From contig CABHOY010000019.1 in NCBI GenBank assembly GCA_902168105.1, positions 496,001 through 560,000 of the forward strand: a stretch of 64,000 nucleotides of DNA. The letters are read 5' to 3'. The notes under the pieces were generated by a model. That model made no database searches. It was not told the origin of the DNA and saw only the letters and a program-made list of their open reading frames with translations. Shown here piece after piece: positions 34,442-44,447 of the stretch (the first letter of the stretch is position 1; every line of letters starts with the position of its first letter). Both the position numbers and the translations under genes were made by a program. Source of the stretch: an uncultured Flavihumibacter sp. (GTDB taxonomy: Bacteria > Bacteroidota > Bacteroidia > Chitinophagales > Chitinophagaceae).

Positions 34442-34915
34442 AACGCTACAATGAATTTTATCGAATATACGAAAAAACCATATTAACGGATTGATGATGA
34501 GCACTTTGTTTGGATCAAATTTCTAACCTTCAGGCTCACTTCAGGGGCACTATAAGTACTGTTCTATATCCCTTAAAGATATGAACGAGTCGGTATCAAG
34601 AGCCTTAGATGAGCCTAAAGAATAAGGATTTAGTTAGAGATCAGTAAGACTTTAGTTGGACTTGATTGAAGGAAAAGTGGATAGAATGAGTATTTCGATA
34701 GCTGGGCAATTTGGCCTGCCGGAGTGGGTTCAGGGTAACAAAATCACTATTTAGCTACGGGTATATACGGAACAGCTGTAATGCTATGTAATTGATTATC
34801 AATACAATAAAGATACTCCCCAGGATTTTCTTACAATTTCCGAATCGGATTCCGAAATTGTAAGAAAATTCCGAAGTAAGTCCGGAACATCGCACGCTTA
34901 TAAACTCATTAAGTA
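34442..34915. other. 474-nt non-coding spacer before hsdS
   Basis: Only tiny frames (14 and 22 codons, near 34581 and 34686) exist and they show no support. The last 90 nt hold a 45-nt near-perfect palindrome. The spacer marks the left edge of the accessory block with restriction genes. Confidence 0.5.
34825..34869. promoter_or_regulatory. 45-nt palindrome upstream of hsdS
   Basis: Two 22-nt arms (34825-34846 and 34848-34868/9) meet at a central G with a single C-C mismatch (34841/34853). It ends 46 nt before the hsdS ATG, and the half-site TTCCGAA recurs just downstream near 34869-34876. It could be an autoregulatory operator, or an RNA hairpin in the hsdS leader; there is no T-run. Confidence 0.55.
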
Positions 34916-36175
34916 ATGAACGGAGAGAATACATACCGGTTGCCGAAAGGCTGGAAATGGGTAAAGCTTGGCGATGTTTTTACGATCGAAAGGGGTGGCT
35001 CACCAAGACCCATAGAAGGATACATAACGAACGAATCAAATGGAATTAATTGGATAAAGATTGGTGATACAAAAGGAGTTTCCAAATATATCACACATAC
35101 AAACGAGAAAATTAAACCGGAAGGTCTTAAAAAGACAAGAATGGTCTATGATGGAGATTTCATCCTTTCAAACTCAATGAGTTTCGGCAGGCCATATATT
35201 ATGAAAACTTCAGGTTGCATTCATGATGGATGGCTCGTTATAAGAAAGAATGAAAATGTTGATACTGACTATTTATATTATTCATTAAGTGCTAATGCGG
35301 TTTATGCTCAATTTTCCAAGCTGGCGAAGGGGTCGACAGTAAAAAATTTAAATATTGATGCAGTAAAACAAGTAAGCATTTCACTTCCTCCGATTGCGGC
35401 TCAACATGCTATTGTCTCCAAAATAGAAGAGCTCTTTAGTGATCTGGACAAAGGTATAGAACAGCTAAAGATCGCGCAGCAACAATTAAAGACCTACCGT
35501 CAGGCCGTATTGAAATGGGCTTTCGGGGGGAAGTTCACGCATGAAGATGTGAAAGAGGGAGCACTTCCGGAAGGATGGAAATGGGAGACTATTGCGAACC
35601 TGACCGAAAACCTGGATGGAAAAAGAATACCGCTAAGCCGGGAAGTCAGAGCAGGCCGGAAAGGACCTTACAGATATTATGGGGCGACAGAAATAGTAGA
35701 TCACATAAATGATTATATCTTCGATGGCGAATATCTTTTAATAGGCGAAGACGGCGCCAATTTATTAAGTAAGTCACGGCCCCTCGCATTTTTAGTTGAT
35801 GGAAAGTTCTGGGTGAATAATCACGCACATGTTTTACTCGCCAAAAAGCAAACCCTTAATAAATACCTTTGCTACTATTTTAACTCGTTAGATCTGGCGC
35901 CTTTTGTTACCGGTACTGCGCAACCAAAACTTACTCAGGGCAATCTAAATAAGATCGCAGTGCCAATAGGACAGATCGAAGAACAACTTAAAATAATTGA
36001 GGAGATCGAAAGTCGTTTTACCATCGCTGACAAAACAGAAGAAGCCATCACGCAAAGTTTGCAACAGGCAGAAACATTGCGGCAAAGTATTTTAAAAATG
36101 GCGTTCGAGGGAAGACTGGTACCGAACGACACACTTGAAACCATCAGGCCATCCGTTGATGCGATCCCTGCTTAG
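34916..36175 (+). CDS. hsdS: Type I restriction-modification specificity subunit
   Basis: 419 residues with the typical two target-recognition domains, each opened by LPKGWKWVKLGDV (residue 6) and LPEGWKWETIANL (residue ~220). A helical spacer follows each: LPPIAAQHAIVSKIEELFSDLDKGIEQL and IGQIEEQLKIIEEIESRF. HsdS selects the bipartite DNA site and docks two HsdM subunits. It precedes hsdM, reversing the more common M-S order, and no hsdR gene lies nearby. Confidence 0.95.
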   Translation: MNGENTYRLPKGWKWVKLGDVFTIERGGSPRPIEGYITNESNGINWIKIGDTKGVSKYITHTNEKIKPEGLKKTRMVYDGDFILSNSMSFGRPYIMKTSGCIHDGWLVIRKNENVDTDYLYYSLSANAVYAQFSKLAKGSTVKNLNIDAVKQVSISLPPIAAQHAIVSKIEELFSDLDKGIEQLKIAQQQLKTYRQAVLKWAFGGKFTHEDVKEGALPEGWKWETIANLTENLDGKRIPLSREVRAGRKGPYRYYGATEIVDHINDYIFDGEYLLIGEDGANLLSKSRPLAFLVDGKFWVNNHAHVLLAKKQTLNKYLCYYFNSLDLAPFVTGTAQPKLTQGNLNKIAVPIGQIEEQLKIIEEIESRFTIADKTEEAITQSLQQAETLRQSILKMAFEGRLVPNDTLETIRPSVDAIPA

Positions 36176-36212
36176 CGATTGAAGATCAGTATAGAGAAAG
36201 AAAAACAACATT

Positions 36213-37709
36213 GTGAGTAATAACAGCTTAATAAATACATCTGGCATTGTTTCCAAGATCTGGGCATTTTGCAATACCCTTCGCGATGATGGTGTTGGCT
36301 ATGGGGATTATTTAGAACAACTAACCTACCTGTTGTTCCTGAAAATGGCGGACGAATACAGCCAGCCACCACATAACCGCATAATGCCCATGCCCAAAGC
36401 TTACAACTGGCAAAGCCTTGTTAGCAAAAGCGGCGATGAACTTGAAACACACTATAGCAAACTACTCCGTGAACTGGGTAGTGAAAAAGGAATGCTCGGG
36501 CAGATATTCACCAAAAGCCAGAACAAGATACAAGACCCTGCAAAACTCTATAAACTGATCGCCCTTATTAATGCCGAGCAGTGGGTGTTGATGGGAGTAA
36601 AAGACAAAGGCGATATCTACGAAGGATTGCTGGAAAAAAATGCTGAAGATACCAAGAGTGGCGCCGGACAATATTTCACACCAAGAGCTTTGATCAAGAC
36701 CATGGTTGAATGTATCCGTCCCGAATTAAATAAAACAGTTGCAGATCCTGCCTGTGGCACAGGAGGTTTCTTCCTTGCTGCTTATGACTGGCTGATAGAA
36801 AATACATCGCCGGATGATTCTCAAAAGCAGTTCCTGAAATACAACACCTTCGCCGGTAATGAGATTGTAGCGGGCACCCGCCGTCTGGCGTTAATGAACC
36901 TCTTTCTCCATAATATCGGTGATATAGATAGCGACACCATCATTTCTTCGAATGACTCACTTATATCAGCACCGCTGTCCACATATGACTACGTACTTGC
37001 CAATCCGCCGTTTGGCAAGAAAAGCAGTATGACCTTTACTAACGAAAATGGCGAACAGGGGAAAGAAGATCTCACTTACAACCGTCCTGATTTTTGGGTA
37101 ACCACAAGCAATAAGCAACTCAATTTTGTTCAGCATATTAACACCATGCTTAAAACAACGGGCCAGGCCGCTGTAGTACTTCCTGATAACATATTGTTTG
37201 AAGGCGGCGCAGGTGAAACAGTAAGGAAAAAATTGCTGGAGAGTACTAACCTTCACACAATATTACGTTTACCTACCGGCATCTTTTATGCCAATGGCGT
37301 AAAAGCAAATGTGTTGTTCTGGGACGGCAAACCTGCCGCTAAAGATCCCTGGACTAAAGAGGTTTGGGTATACGATTATCGTACGAATATTCACCATACC
37401 TTAAAGAAGGATCCGTTAGAGGCGGAAGATCTGGAAGATTTTATTGAATGTTATAATCCTATCGACAGGCACAAGCGCAAAGAAACATGGAGCGACTCCA
37501 ATCCTGACGGCCGCTGGAGAAAGTTCTCTTACAATGACATCATTGCAAGAGATAAAACTTCACTCGATATTACATGGATAAAAGATAAATCGCTCGTTGA
37601 CCTGGACAATCTTCCCGATCCGGATGAATTAGCACAGGATATTATAGAAAATCTGGAAGCAGGATTGGAAAGTTTTAAAGCTGTTATTAATGCTTTACAT
37701 CGTAAATAA
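36213..37709 (+). CDS. hsdM: Type I restriction-modification DNA adenine methyltransferase subunit
   Basis: 498 residues. The N-terminal HsdM helical domain is followed by the gamma-class N6-adenine methyltransferase with motif I DPACGTGGFFLAA (SAM binding) and motif IV NPPFGKKS. The start is GTG at 36213; the next ATG is well inside the domain. It starts 37 nt after hsdS. It needs HsdS for targeting and, without HsdR, can only methylate. Confidence 0.95.
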   Translation: MSNNSLINTSGIVSKIWAFCNTLRDDGVGYGDYLEQLTYLLFLKMADEYSQPPHNRIMPMPKAYNWQSLVSKSGDELETHYSKLLRELGSEKGMLGQIFTKSQNKIQDPAKLYKLIALINAEQWVLMGVKDKGDIYEGLLEKNAEDTKSGAGQYFTPRALIKTMVECIRPELNKTVADPACGTGGFFLAAYDWLIENTSPDDSQKQFLKYNTFAGNEIVAGTRRLALMNLFLHNIGDIDSDTIISSNDSLISAPLSTYDYVLANPPFGKKSSMTFTNENGEQGKEDLTYNRPDFWVTTSNKQLNFVQHINTMLKTTGQAAVVLPDNILFEGGAGETVRKKLLESTNLHTILRLPTGIFYANGVKANVLFWDGKPAAKDPWTKEVWVYDYRTNIHHTLKKDPLEAEDLEDFIECYNPIDRHKRKETWSDSNPDGRWRKFSYNDIIARDKTSLDITWIKDKSLVDLDNLPDPDELAQDIIENLEAGLESFKAVINALHRK

Positions 37710-37994
37710 TTAAATTATTCTAACGGCCAATAAAGTGTTTTATTGTCTATAAGTTGCCAAAAGGTTTGGATTTAAGTTATCGTAAACAGACAACGTTTAA
37801 TACAATAACAGGTAAGCGTTTCTCTTTGTTCCATTTCGCAATTATTAGTGGTGCTGGTGAACTGGCCCCAAAGCGAATAGACCAGTCTATCTATTTTCTG
37901 AATTTTATCTACTTTCGCTAATGAAAGGGCTCATGAACTTTATAGTCAGGGCCGGCAATGAGCTTACCAATCATTGTCCCGTTGTAAATTCACA
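37710..37994. other. Non-coding spacer before the AraC gene
   Basis: No reading frame and no clear terminator for hsdM. TACTTTCG at 37910-37917 matches TAnnTTTG at 7 of 8 positions and may drive the AraC gene at 37995, without a TTG -33. Confidence 0.4.
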
Positions 37995-38870
37995 ATGATG
38001 GATGATATAAAGACCTTCTCGCTTTCAAGACATAGCAGGTTGTTCTCTGTTCCGGACAAGAACAAGGAATACCTGTTTGTGAAGTCTGGTGACAGTCCAT
38101 ATCATGAAGAACCCTACCGGGCAGAAAGTTATGCCATCGTGTTTATAAGGGAAGGTGGGGTAAAGCTCAATACAGGTCTTGTAGCATGGGACGTTGCAGC
38201 GCCATCGCTCATTACGTTGGGGCCTTCGGTTGTACGCTATTTCACGAAAAGCAACGACCTCTTAAAAATGGATGTGATATTCTTTAAGGACACTTTCCTG
38301 CTGGAGAAATATGCAGATGTTTTTTTCCTTTCCAGGTATGACTTTTTTGAGAATAATGATTTCCATGTATTGCCGCTGCAAGACTCCTACGTCGCTAAGT
38401 TCAGCAAGATCTACGAACTTATTGAGCTGGCACAGGATATAGGCAGTTATGCCCAACGCCTGATCATCCGCAGCTATATTTTTGCCCTGATATATGAAAT
38501 TGACGCTTATTACGGACAGCGTATCTCTGACGCTCCGCCTTCGCAGGATATAGACCCGCTGTTTACCAAGTTCAAACAGTTGCTCAAGCAGCATTATATA
38601 AAAGAGCATAGACTTGATTTTTACGCTCGCCAGCTGCATTTAACGCCCAAATCGCTGTCAGCGGCTATAAAAAAGCAATCCGGCAAATCAGCAGGCAAGT
38701 GGATTGATGATGCTATTGCCCTTGAAGCGAAAGTACTACTCCAAAATAAGGTACTTACTGTATCGCAGGTAAGTAGTATGCTGAATTTCTCCGAACAGTC
38801 TGTTTTCGGAAAATTCTTCCGTACCAATACCGGCATGTCCCCTATTGAATACCGCAAAAAGTTCAATTAG
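37995..38870 (+). CDS. AraC-family transcriptional regulator
   Basis: 291 residues from ATG at 37995 (a TTG seven codons earlier is possible). The sensory half is followed by the AraC double HTH (LDFYARQLHLTPKSLSAAIKKQSGKSAGKWI and VSSMLNFSEQSVFGKFFRTNTGMSPIEYRK). It lies 405 nt upstream of the tolC-hlyD-MFS efflux operon on the same strand and is a candidate regulator of it. Confidence 0.88.
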   Translation: MMDDIKTFSLSRHSRLFSVPDKNKEYLFVKSGDSPYHEEPYRAESYAIVFIREGGVKLNTGLVAWDVAAPSLITLGPSVVRYFTKSNDLLKMDVIFFKDTFLLEKYADVFFLSRYDFFENNDFHVLPLQDSYVAKFSKIYELIELAQDIGSYAQRLIIRSYIFALIYEIDAYYGQRISDAPPSQDIDPLFTKFKQLLKQHYIKEHRLDFYARQLHLTPKSLSAAIKKQSGKSAGKWIDDAIALEAKVLLQNKVLTVSQVSSMLNFSEQSVFGKFFRTNTGMSPIEYRKKFN

Positions 38871-39275
38871 TTCTACCTCCGTTTTTACATTCCGTCCACA
38901 TAAGCCATTTCGACGAACATTGAGGTGATTCAGTCCAATCTCAGCAGCTATTAAATCTGAAATTTGTGTTGTCGAAATCAAACAATCCCAATAGATGATG
39001 ATGTAAACAACTTATGCTTTAAACCGGTGCTAACTGCAACGGTACGAGGATGGCTGGTTCTACCGGCAACTGTAATAACACGCGTGGTACAAATACCCAT
39101 TAACATTTATTGAGCATATTTCTACAGACCGTCTGAAAGTTAAAGAAGGGTCTGAAGGTGAATCGCTTTGTTCTATAAGTCTGTCTTCAGGGCGGAGCGA
39201 TACTCTGTGCAAAAAATGCATGGAGAGAGAACGACCAGGACAGGCAACATTGATATAAATTCAAAACAATGAACA
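38871..39275. other. Non-coding region before the efflux operon
   Basis: No convincing gene; an 81-codon minus-strand frame across the end of the AraC gene was rejected. No exact Bacteroidota promoter was found. It presumably holds the efflux operon promoter and the regulator's binding site. Confidence 0.35.
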
Positions 39276-40637
39276 ATGTGTAACTATATTAAAAACATAG
39301 CAAAAAGGTATTGGCCCGCGGGTATTTTATTCGTTTGGACCTTAATGCTGGATATGACCATTGCAAGAGCGCAAACAGGAAGCGTCAATAATTATAAGAT
39401 CAGTCTTAGTGAAGCTGTAGATTTCGCAAAGACGCGGAACAAACTGGTGCAGGCAGCTGGTGTTGAAGAGGCTGCGACCAGCGAGGACAAAAAAGATATA
39501 TACAAGGCCGCATTACCAGCTATCCATGCAAACGGGTCCTATCAAAAGTTTAGCGGGCTTACCTTGTTTTCTGACGGTCTGCGTCATGCACACACAGTAC
39601 CGGCGGCGCCAACACCAAATGCCGCAGCTTTGGGCATTGAAGCCTTGTTCAATATCTATAGCGGCGGCAAACAGCGGGCGTTGCAAAGTGAATATACTTC
39701 ACGGCTCAAATTAGCAAAGCTGAACACAAAAGATCAATCCGGAAATATCGCATATCAGACAGCGGCTCAATATCTCGAACTGGTCAGACTAAATGAACAG
39801 GAAAAATTTATCCTCGACCAGGTTAAACGGGCAGAAGTACGTGTAAAAAACATCAATTCCCTTTACAACAACCAAAAAGTTACAAGAAGTGATGTTTTAC
39901 GCGCCGAGGTAAATCTCTCGAACGTCAGGCTCGCTTTAGAGCAAAATAAAAATGACATCGCTATCGCCAATCAGAAGCTGGTGGTCCTGATGGACATACC
40001 TGATTCTGTAAACATCATACCACTCGATTCAGCCGGAATGATAAAGCCGGCAGTCAATACACTGTTACCACTTGTAGATGCTGCAGAAGTATCTTCTTAC
40101 GGCGTACAAAAGGCCGCAGAAGGCATTGAAGTGCAGCAGGCAAAAGTAAAAGGCATTGAAAGTACTGGTAAGCCGAGCCTGAGCTTCTATTCAGGATATG
40201 GCCTGAACTATCCGAACCGCCTGCTCTATCCACCGGTTGATCAGGCATATGCGATCGGTTTTGTGGGGTTGAAAGTACAGTATAGCATTTCATCGATCTA
40301 TCATGATAAAAGTAAGATAGCAGCTGCGAAACTCCGGGTAAAAGAGCTTGAAATTCAGCAGCAGGCTTATTCCGATAACGTACGCTCTGAATCCCGCGCC
40401 TACTATGCGAAGTACGCAGAGGCATTAACGCGGATCGCTGTTGATGAACATTCTGTTGAACAGGCAGCGGTGAATTACCAGATCGTAAACAATAAGTATT
40501 TAAATCAACTCGCTTTACTGACAGATCTGTTGGATGCAGACAATCTTTATCAGGAAACACGATTCAATTTGGTGAAAGCGCAGACTGAGGCGTTCGTCAT
40601 TTATTACCATCTCCTTTATACCAGTGGAAATTTATAA
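39276..40637 (+). CDS. TolC-family outer-membrane efflux protein
   Basis: 453 residues with a signal peptide (about 1-33, ending IARAQ). The mature part has two internal repeats of long heptad-rich helices: VDFAKTRNKLVQAAGVEEAATSEDKKDIYKAALPAI, and near the end LTDLLDADNLYQETRFNLVKAQTEAF, the OEP-family conduit pattern. It forms the outer-membrane trimeric channel of a tripartite pump with the next two genes. The ATG is at 39276. Confidence 0.9.
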   Translation: MCNYIKNIAKRYWPAGILFVWTLMLDMTIARAQTGSVNNYKISLSEAVDFAKTRNKLVQAAGVEEAATSEDKKDIYKAALPAIHANGSYQKFSGLTLFSDGLRHAHTVPAAPTPNAAALGIEALFNIYSGGKQRALQSEYTSRLKLAKLNTKDQSGNIAYQTAAQYLELVRLNEQEKFILDQVKRAEVRVKNINSLYNNQKVTRSDVLRAEVNLSNVRLALEQNKNDIAIANQKLVVLMDIPDSVNIIPLDSAGMIKPAVNTLLPLVDAAEVSSYGVQKAAEGIEVQQAKVKGIESTGKPSLSFYSGYGLNYPNRLLYPPVDQAYAIGFVGLKVQYSISSIYHDKSKIAAAKLRVKELEIQQQAYSDNVRSESRAYYAKYAEALTRIAVDEHSVEQAAVNYQIVNNKYLNQLALLTDLLDADNLYQETRFNLVKAQTEAFVIYYHLLYTSGNL

Positions 40638-40653
40638 AACTAAACATTTGAAG

Positions 40654-41697
40654 ATGAAAGAAACAACTAATAAAATACACCCTGGCAACATTGTGATAAC
40701 AGCCATTGCGGTGATCCTGGTCCTTGCGGGCGCATTATATATCATTCAATACTGGAAATACAGTCAACGATATGAAAAGACGGATGACGCCCAGGTAGAA
40801 TCCTATATCAACCCGGTTTCAGCGCGGGCCGGAGGATATATTCAGCGAGTATGTTTTGAAGAGCATCAGTTGGTTAAACAGGGTGACACGCTTGTTATTC
40901 TGGATGATAAAGAGTACCGCGCACAGTTGCAGTCCGCCGAAGCAACTGTTGAAGATGCACATGCGCAGTTGACCGTACTTACAGCAAATATTAATGCAGC
41001 AGTGACAGGTACCAGGGTGAATATCGATCAGATAAAAGGAGCCGAAGCAAGATATGTACAACAGCAACAAGACATCAAACGATATACAAATCTTGTGAAA
41101 GAAGAGGCGGCAACCGGTGCGGACCTGGAAACAGTAAAGGCCCGTTTCGACGTGGCTGAAAGTGACTATAGTGCGGCCCAAAACAGTCTTAAAACAACTG
41201 AGGCGCGCATAGCGGAACTGAGAACACATTTTGCGCTATTGCAGGCTGATATTAAACGAAAGGAAGCCGCATTAGAACTTGCCAGGCTTAATCTCTCATA
41301 TACTGTCATCCGTGCGCCATATTCAGGCCGGTTGGGGCGGAAAAACATACTCGAGGGCCAGCAAATTCAACCCGGCCAACCATTGGTGAGTATAATCAAC
41401 GAAAAGGAGAAATGGATCACCGCCAACTATAAAGAAACGCAGGTTGATGGGATGTATGTTGGACAGCCGGTAGACATATGGGTTGACGCGAAAGGTGGCA
41501 AGGTATTCAAAGGTAAGATCATGGCTATCGCCGGTTCTACAGGAGCCCGGTTTTCTTTGTTACCGCCTGATAACTCGACCGGGAATTTCGTCAAGATAAT
41601 TCAACGTGTTCCTGTAAAGATCGCATTTGAAGGTCAGGATGCCGCTACTGTCGTACCGGGTATGAATGTGACTGTTGCTGTCAAAAAAAGATCATAA
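40654..41697 (+). CDS. HlyD/EmrA-type membrane-fusion protein
   Basis: 347 residues from the ATG at 40654; an in-frame GTG at 40624 overlaps the tolC stop. One N-terminal membrane helix (IVITAIAVILVLAGALYII), then the lipoyl half-motifs (TDDAQVESYINPVSARAGGYI and YTVIRAPYSGRLGRKNILEGQ) flanking a long coiled-coil hairpin. It links the inner-membrane DHA2 transporter (next gene, 2-nt gap) with the TolC channel. Confidence 0.92.
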   Translation: MKETTNKIHPGNIVITAIAVILVLAGALYIIQYWKYSQRYEKTDDAQVESYINPVSARAGGYIQRVCFEEHQLVKQGDTLVILDDKEYRAQLQSAEATVEDAHAQLTVLTANINAAVTGTRVNIDQIKGAEARYVQQQQDIKRYTNLVKEEAATGADLETVKARFDVAESDYSAAQNSLKTTEARIAELRTHFALLQADIKRKEAALELARLNLSYTVIRAPYSGRLGRKNILEGQQIQPGQPLVSIINEKEKWITANYKETQVDGMYVGQPVDIWVDAKGGKVFKGKIMAIAGSTGARFSLLPPDNSTGNFVKIIQRVPVKIAFEGQDAATVVPGMNVTVAVKKRS

Positions 41698-41699
41698 TT

Positions 41700-43301
41700 A
41701 TGAAACCAGGATATTTTAAACCGTGGATAAAAGACTGGGATTGGGGCATACGCATCGCATTGTTCCTGATACTGGTCTCTCCATTGATGCAATTAGGATT
41801 GTTTGCATTAACAGGTAGTTATGTAGTCGCGTATCTCGGTGCACAGCCGGAAGATGTCTCATTCGGTCTGATGTCGACATATGCGGGCATTATTTGCACC
41901 TTACCGCTGCAATTCCGCCTGGTGCGATACTTTGAGATACGCACTTATCTGTCCGTAAATATTATACTGGGCATATTGCTAAACTGGGTCTGCCTTCATT
42001 GTCAGAACGTCGATCTATTGTTGGTGATCAGGTTCTTTCAGGGAAATCTGGTAGGAAGTATAATTGTGTCCGGGCTGATACTGATCTTTTCCCGCATACC
42101 TACTCATCGTGCACAGTTAATCGGTGCAGCGGTATTTTACCCTACGATCCTGAGTAGTATCGTGATAGTTGCTTTGATCGCAGGATTTGTTCTCGACTCG
42201 TCAGAATGGAAAACTATCTATTATAGTCTAATGGGTATACAGCTGTTGTCGTTACTGATAATCCTGTTAATGCTGAAACGCAGTTCCGGGCACCGGCGAT
42301 TCCCATTGTACCAGATTGATTGGGCCGGGTCTGTCCTGTTTGCATGCAGCTTATTGTCGGTAGCCTATACATTTATTTACGGGTCCAAATATTACTGGTT
42401 TGAAGACAGCCGGATATGTCTTAGCAGTAGCGCTGCCGTAGTAGTAATTATACTGTTCATATACAGACAAAGTAAGTTGAAACGACCGCTGATCCACTTT
42501 GCCGTATTCAAGTCAGTTCGTTTTGTAACAGGGCTTTGCCTGTTAGCAATCTATTATGGCAGTAAGGACAGCATCAACCTGATCTACAGTTATGCCTTCG
42601 GTATACTCAAATGGAGCCCTTTACAGGTGGCTATACTCGCCATGTGCAATCTAGCTGGACTTGCCTGTTTCGTTGTGATATCTACTAAACTAATGCTGGC
42701 AAAAAAATTTCATATCCAGTTCTTTCTGGTGACGGGGTTTGTGTTACTGGCATTATTTAATATCTGGATGTGGTATGTGACGACCCCGGACTTGTCCTTT
42801 ACGGATCTGCTTTTTCCGGTATTTCTGCAAGGGGCGGCCTCGGGAATATTGTTCGTCCCTATTACTATCTACATATTTACTTCTGCACCTGGGTTCAGTG
42901 GCACAAGCGGTATAGTACTGGCGGCCTGCACAAGATTTACGGCGTTACTCAATTCACTCGCGGGGTTTTATAACCTACAACTGTACTTCAACCAATATTT
43001 TAAGGAAGGTTTCCTCTCCTACCTCACAACGGAAAATCAAAATACGATTGCTCGCCTGAATACATACCGGTCGCTCTATATATCCAAAGGATTTTCCGCT
43101 GAGCAGGGATCTGGATTGGCCAATGCTGCAGTGTGGCAGAATCTTGGACAGCAGAGCCAATTGCTCACGAACCGGGCAATATTTATGACGTTCGCGTTGC
43201 TGCTGGTAGCTACCGCGCTGCTTTCCCTTATAGTGCCAGCCATCATTAAAACATGGAAATACTGGCTCAGCCGGAATCGGACAGTGGCCGGAAATATTTA
43301 A
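41700..43301 (+). CDS. DHA2/EmrB-type MFS drug transporter
   Basis: 533 residues with about 14 hydrophobic helices, the DHA2 layout. It pairs with an EmrA-like adaptor and a TolC channel in one operon, so it probably exports hydrophobic toxic compounds across both membranes using the proton gradient. The sequence is diverged from E. coli EmrB; the signature loops are only loosely conserved. It ends 18 nt before the AraC regulator gene. Confidence 0.88.
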   Translation: MKPGYFKPWIKDWDWGIRIALFLILVSPLMQLGLFALTGSYVVAYLGAQPEDVSFGLMSTYAGIICTLPLQFRLVRYFEIRTYLSVNIILGILLNWVCLHCQNVDLLLVIRFFQGNLVGSIIVSGLILIFSRIPTHRAQLIGAAVFYPTILSSIVIVALIAGFVLDSSEWKTIYYSLMGIQLLSLLIILLMLKRSSGHRRFPLYQIDWAGSVLFACSLLSVAYTFIYGSKYYWFEDSRICLSSSAAVVVIILFIYRQSKLKRPLIHFAVFKSVRFVTGLCLLAIYYGSKDSINLIYSYAFGILKWSPLQVAILAMCNLAGLACFVVISTKLMLAKKFHIQFFLVTGFVLLALFNIWMWYVTTPDLSFTDLLFPVFLQGAASGILFVPITIYIFTSAPGFSGTSGIVLAACTRFTALLNSLAGFYNLQLYFNQYFKEGFLSYLTTENQNTIARLNTYRSLYISKGFSAEQGSGLANAAVWQNLGQQSQLLTNRAIFMTFALLLVATALLSLIVPAIIKTWKYWLSRNRTVAGNI

Positions 43302-43319
43302 CGCTTACAATTATTTACG

Positions 43320-44114
43320 ATGGGACTTATAGCATCCTTGCAGGAAATAGAACAAAAGCCTGAATCAATTTTTGTGATACATGAAAAATGTGAAAAACAT
43401 ATTCCACTTCATCAGCATTCCAAAGATCAATTATCTTATGTAGATGGTGGACTTGCTTACATCCGGCTTGCAGACAAATTGCTTGTGATCCCTTCCCGTC
43501 ATTACTTTTGGGTACCGGCAGGAGTTCCGCACAGTCTTACGATCGGGCAAAACGGTACGCATCTAAGGTCTATTCTCTTTACCGCTGAAGGAGATACCAG
43601 GCATCAGTTCTATAACAGTGTGGGCATATTCCCTATTAATGATCTTCTTATTGAAATGATGCGGTTTACTGAGCAATGGCGCGGACATATTTTACCAGAT
43701 GATGAACGTTTCATCTTTTTACAATCCATCAAAACTATTCTGCCTAAAATAAGTATTAAACATCTCCCCATCGCACTTCCATATACAGAGAACGAACGAA
43801 TGCTGAAGATCATATCTTATATAGAGGAGAACCTGGCGGACAAACATACACTTGATACAATAAGCAGGCGATTCGGACTGAGTGACAGAACACTCTCCCG
43901 CTTCTTCAAGAGTACATTAAAAATGTCCTTCCTGCAATATCTCAAGTTACTTCGCATGGTAAAGGCTTTCGAACTTATACAACAAAAGGAATATTCTTTG
44001 AGTGAGATCGCTTATCTGACCGGGTATCAAAGTCTGGCTTCTTTCAGCTACACGTTCTACCAGGTAACTAATATGCGACCATCAGAATTCGCCCATCTCA
44101 ATGGTTTCGCTTAA
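43320..44114 (+). CDS. AraC-family regulator of the efflux operon
   Basis: 264 residues. N-terminal cupin with HIPLHQHSKDQLSYVDGGLAYI (His-rich ligand site), C-terminal double HTH (LDTISRRFGLSDRTLSRFFKSTLKMSFLQYL, IAYLTGYQSLASFSYTFYQVTNMRPSEF). It lies 18 nt after the transporter in the same direction, so it is co-transcribed and likely controls the pump. Confidence 0.9.
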   Translation: MGLIASLQEIEQKPESIFVIHEKCEKHIPLHQHSKDQLSYVDGGLAYIRLADKLLVIPSRHYFWVPAGVPHSLTIGQNGTHLRSILFTAEGDTRHQFYNSVGIFPINDLLIEMMRFTEQWRGHILPDDERFIFLQSIKTILPKISIKHLPIALPYTENERMLKIISYIEENLADKHTLDTISRRFGLSDRTLSRFFKSTLKMSFLQYLKLLRMVKAFELIQQKEYSLSEIAYLTGYQSLASFSYTFYQVTNMRPSEFAHLNGFA

Positions 44115-44447
44115 TGATGTTGCAATTTGAAATGAAGTTGACGTGTATAAGAAGTCAGCCTCAAACCGGGAAAAATCACAACGTAAACACAAACATCCCC
44201 GATCCGGGCTGACTAACGCAAAGTTATGAACAGATGACTTTACAGGCTTTTCGTCTCCCGCCAATTATTAGATGAATGACGCCACTTAAGCTGGCAATGA
44301 TACTGCTGACCGGATAACGCTAATTTTTGGATTGAATGGTGTAAGCGTTCAATATAAAGATGCGCTAACTTTATAATGACTGGTTTAGTTGTTATAAAAC
44401 ATTCAACCAGTATTCCTATATTACAATCGATCCGGCAAAAGACTGAT
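44115..44447. other. Non-coding region between the efflux operon and the glycosylase
   Basis: AGTCAGCC (44153-44160) and GGCTGACT (44207-44214) form an inverted repeat around 46 nt, with an inner CCGG/CCGG match; it may end the efflux transcript. TAACTTTA at 44366-44373 resembles a -7 element (7 of 8) for the glycosylase gene. Nothing else seen. Confidence 0.4.

Noticed and set aside
38736..38981. 81-codon minus-strand frame at the end of the AraC gene
   Set aside because: Half of it is antisense to the AraC HTH region and the rest shows no recognisable pattern.
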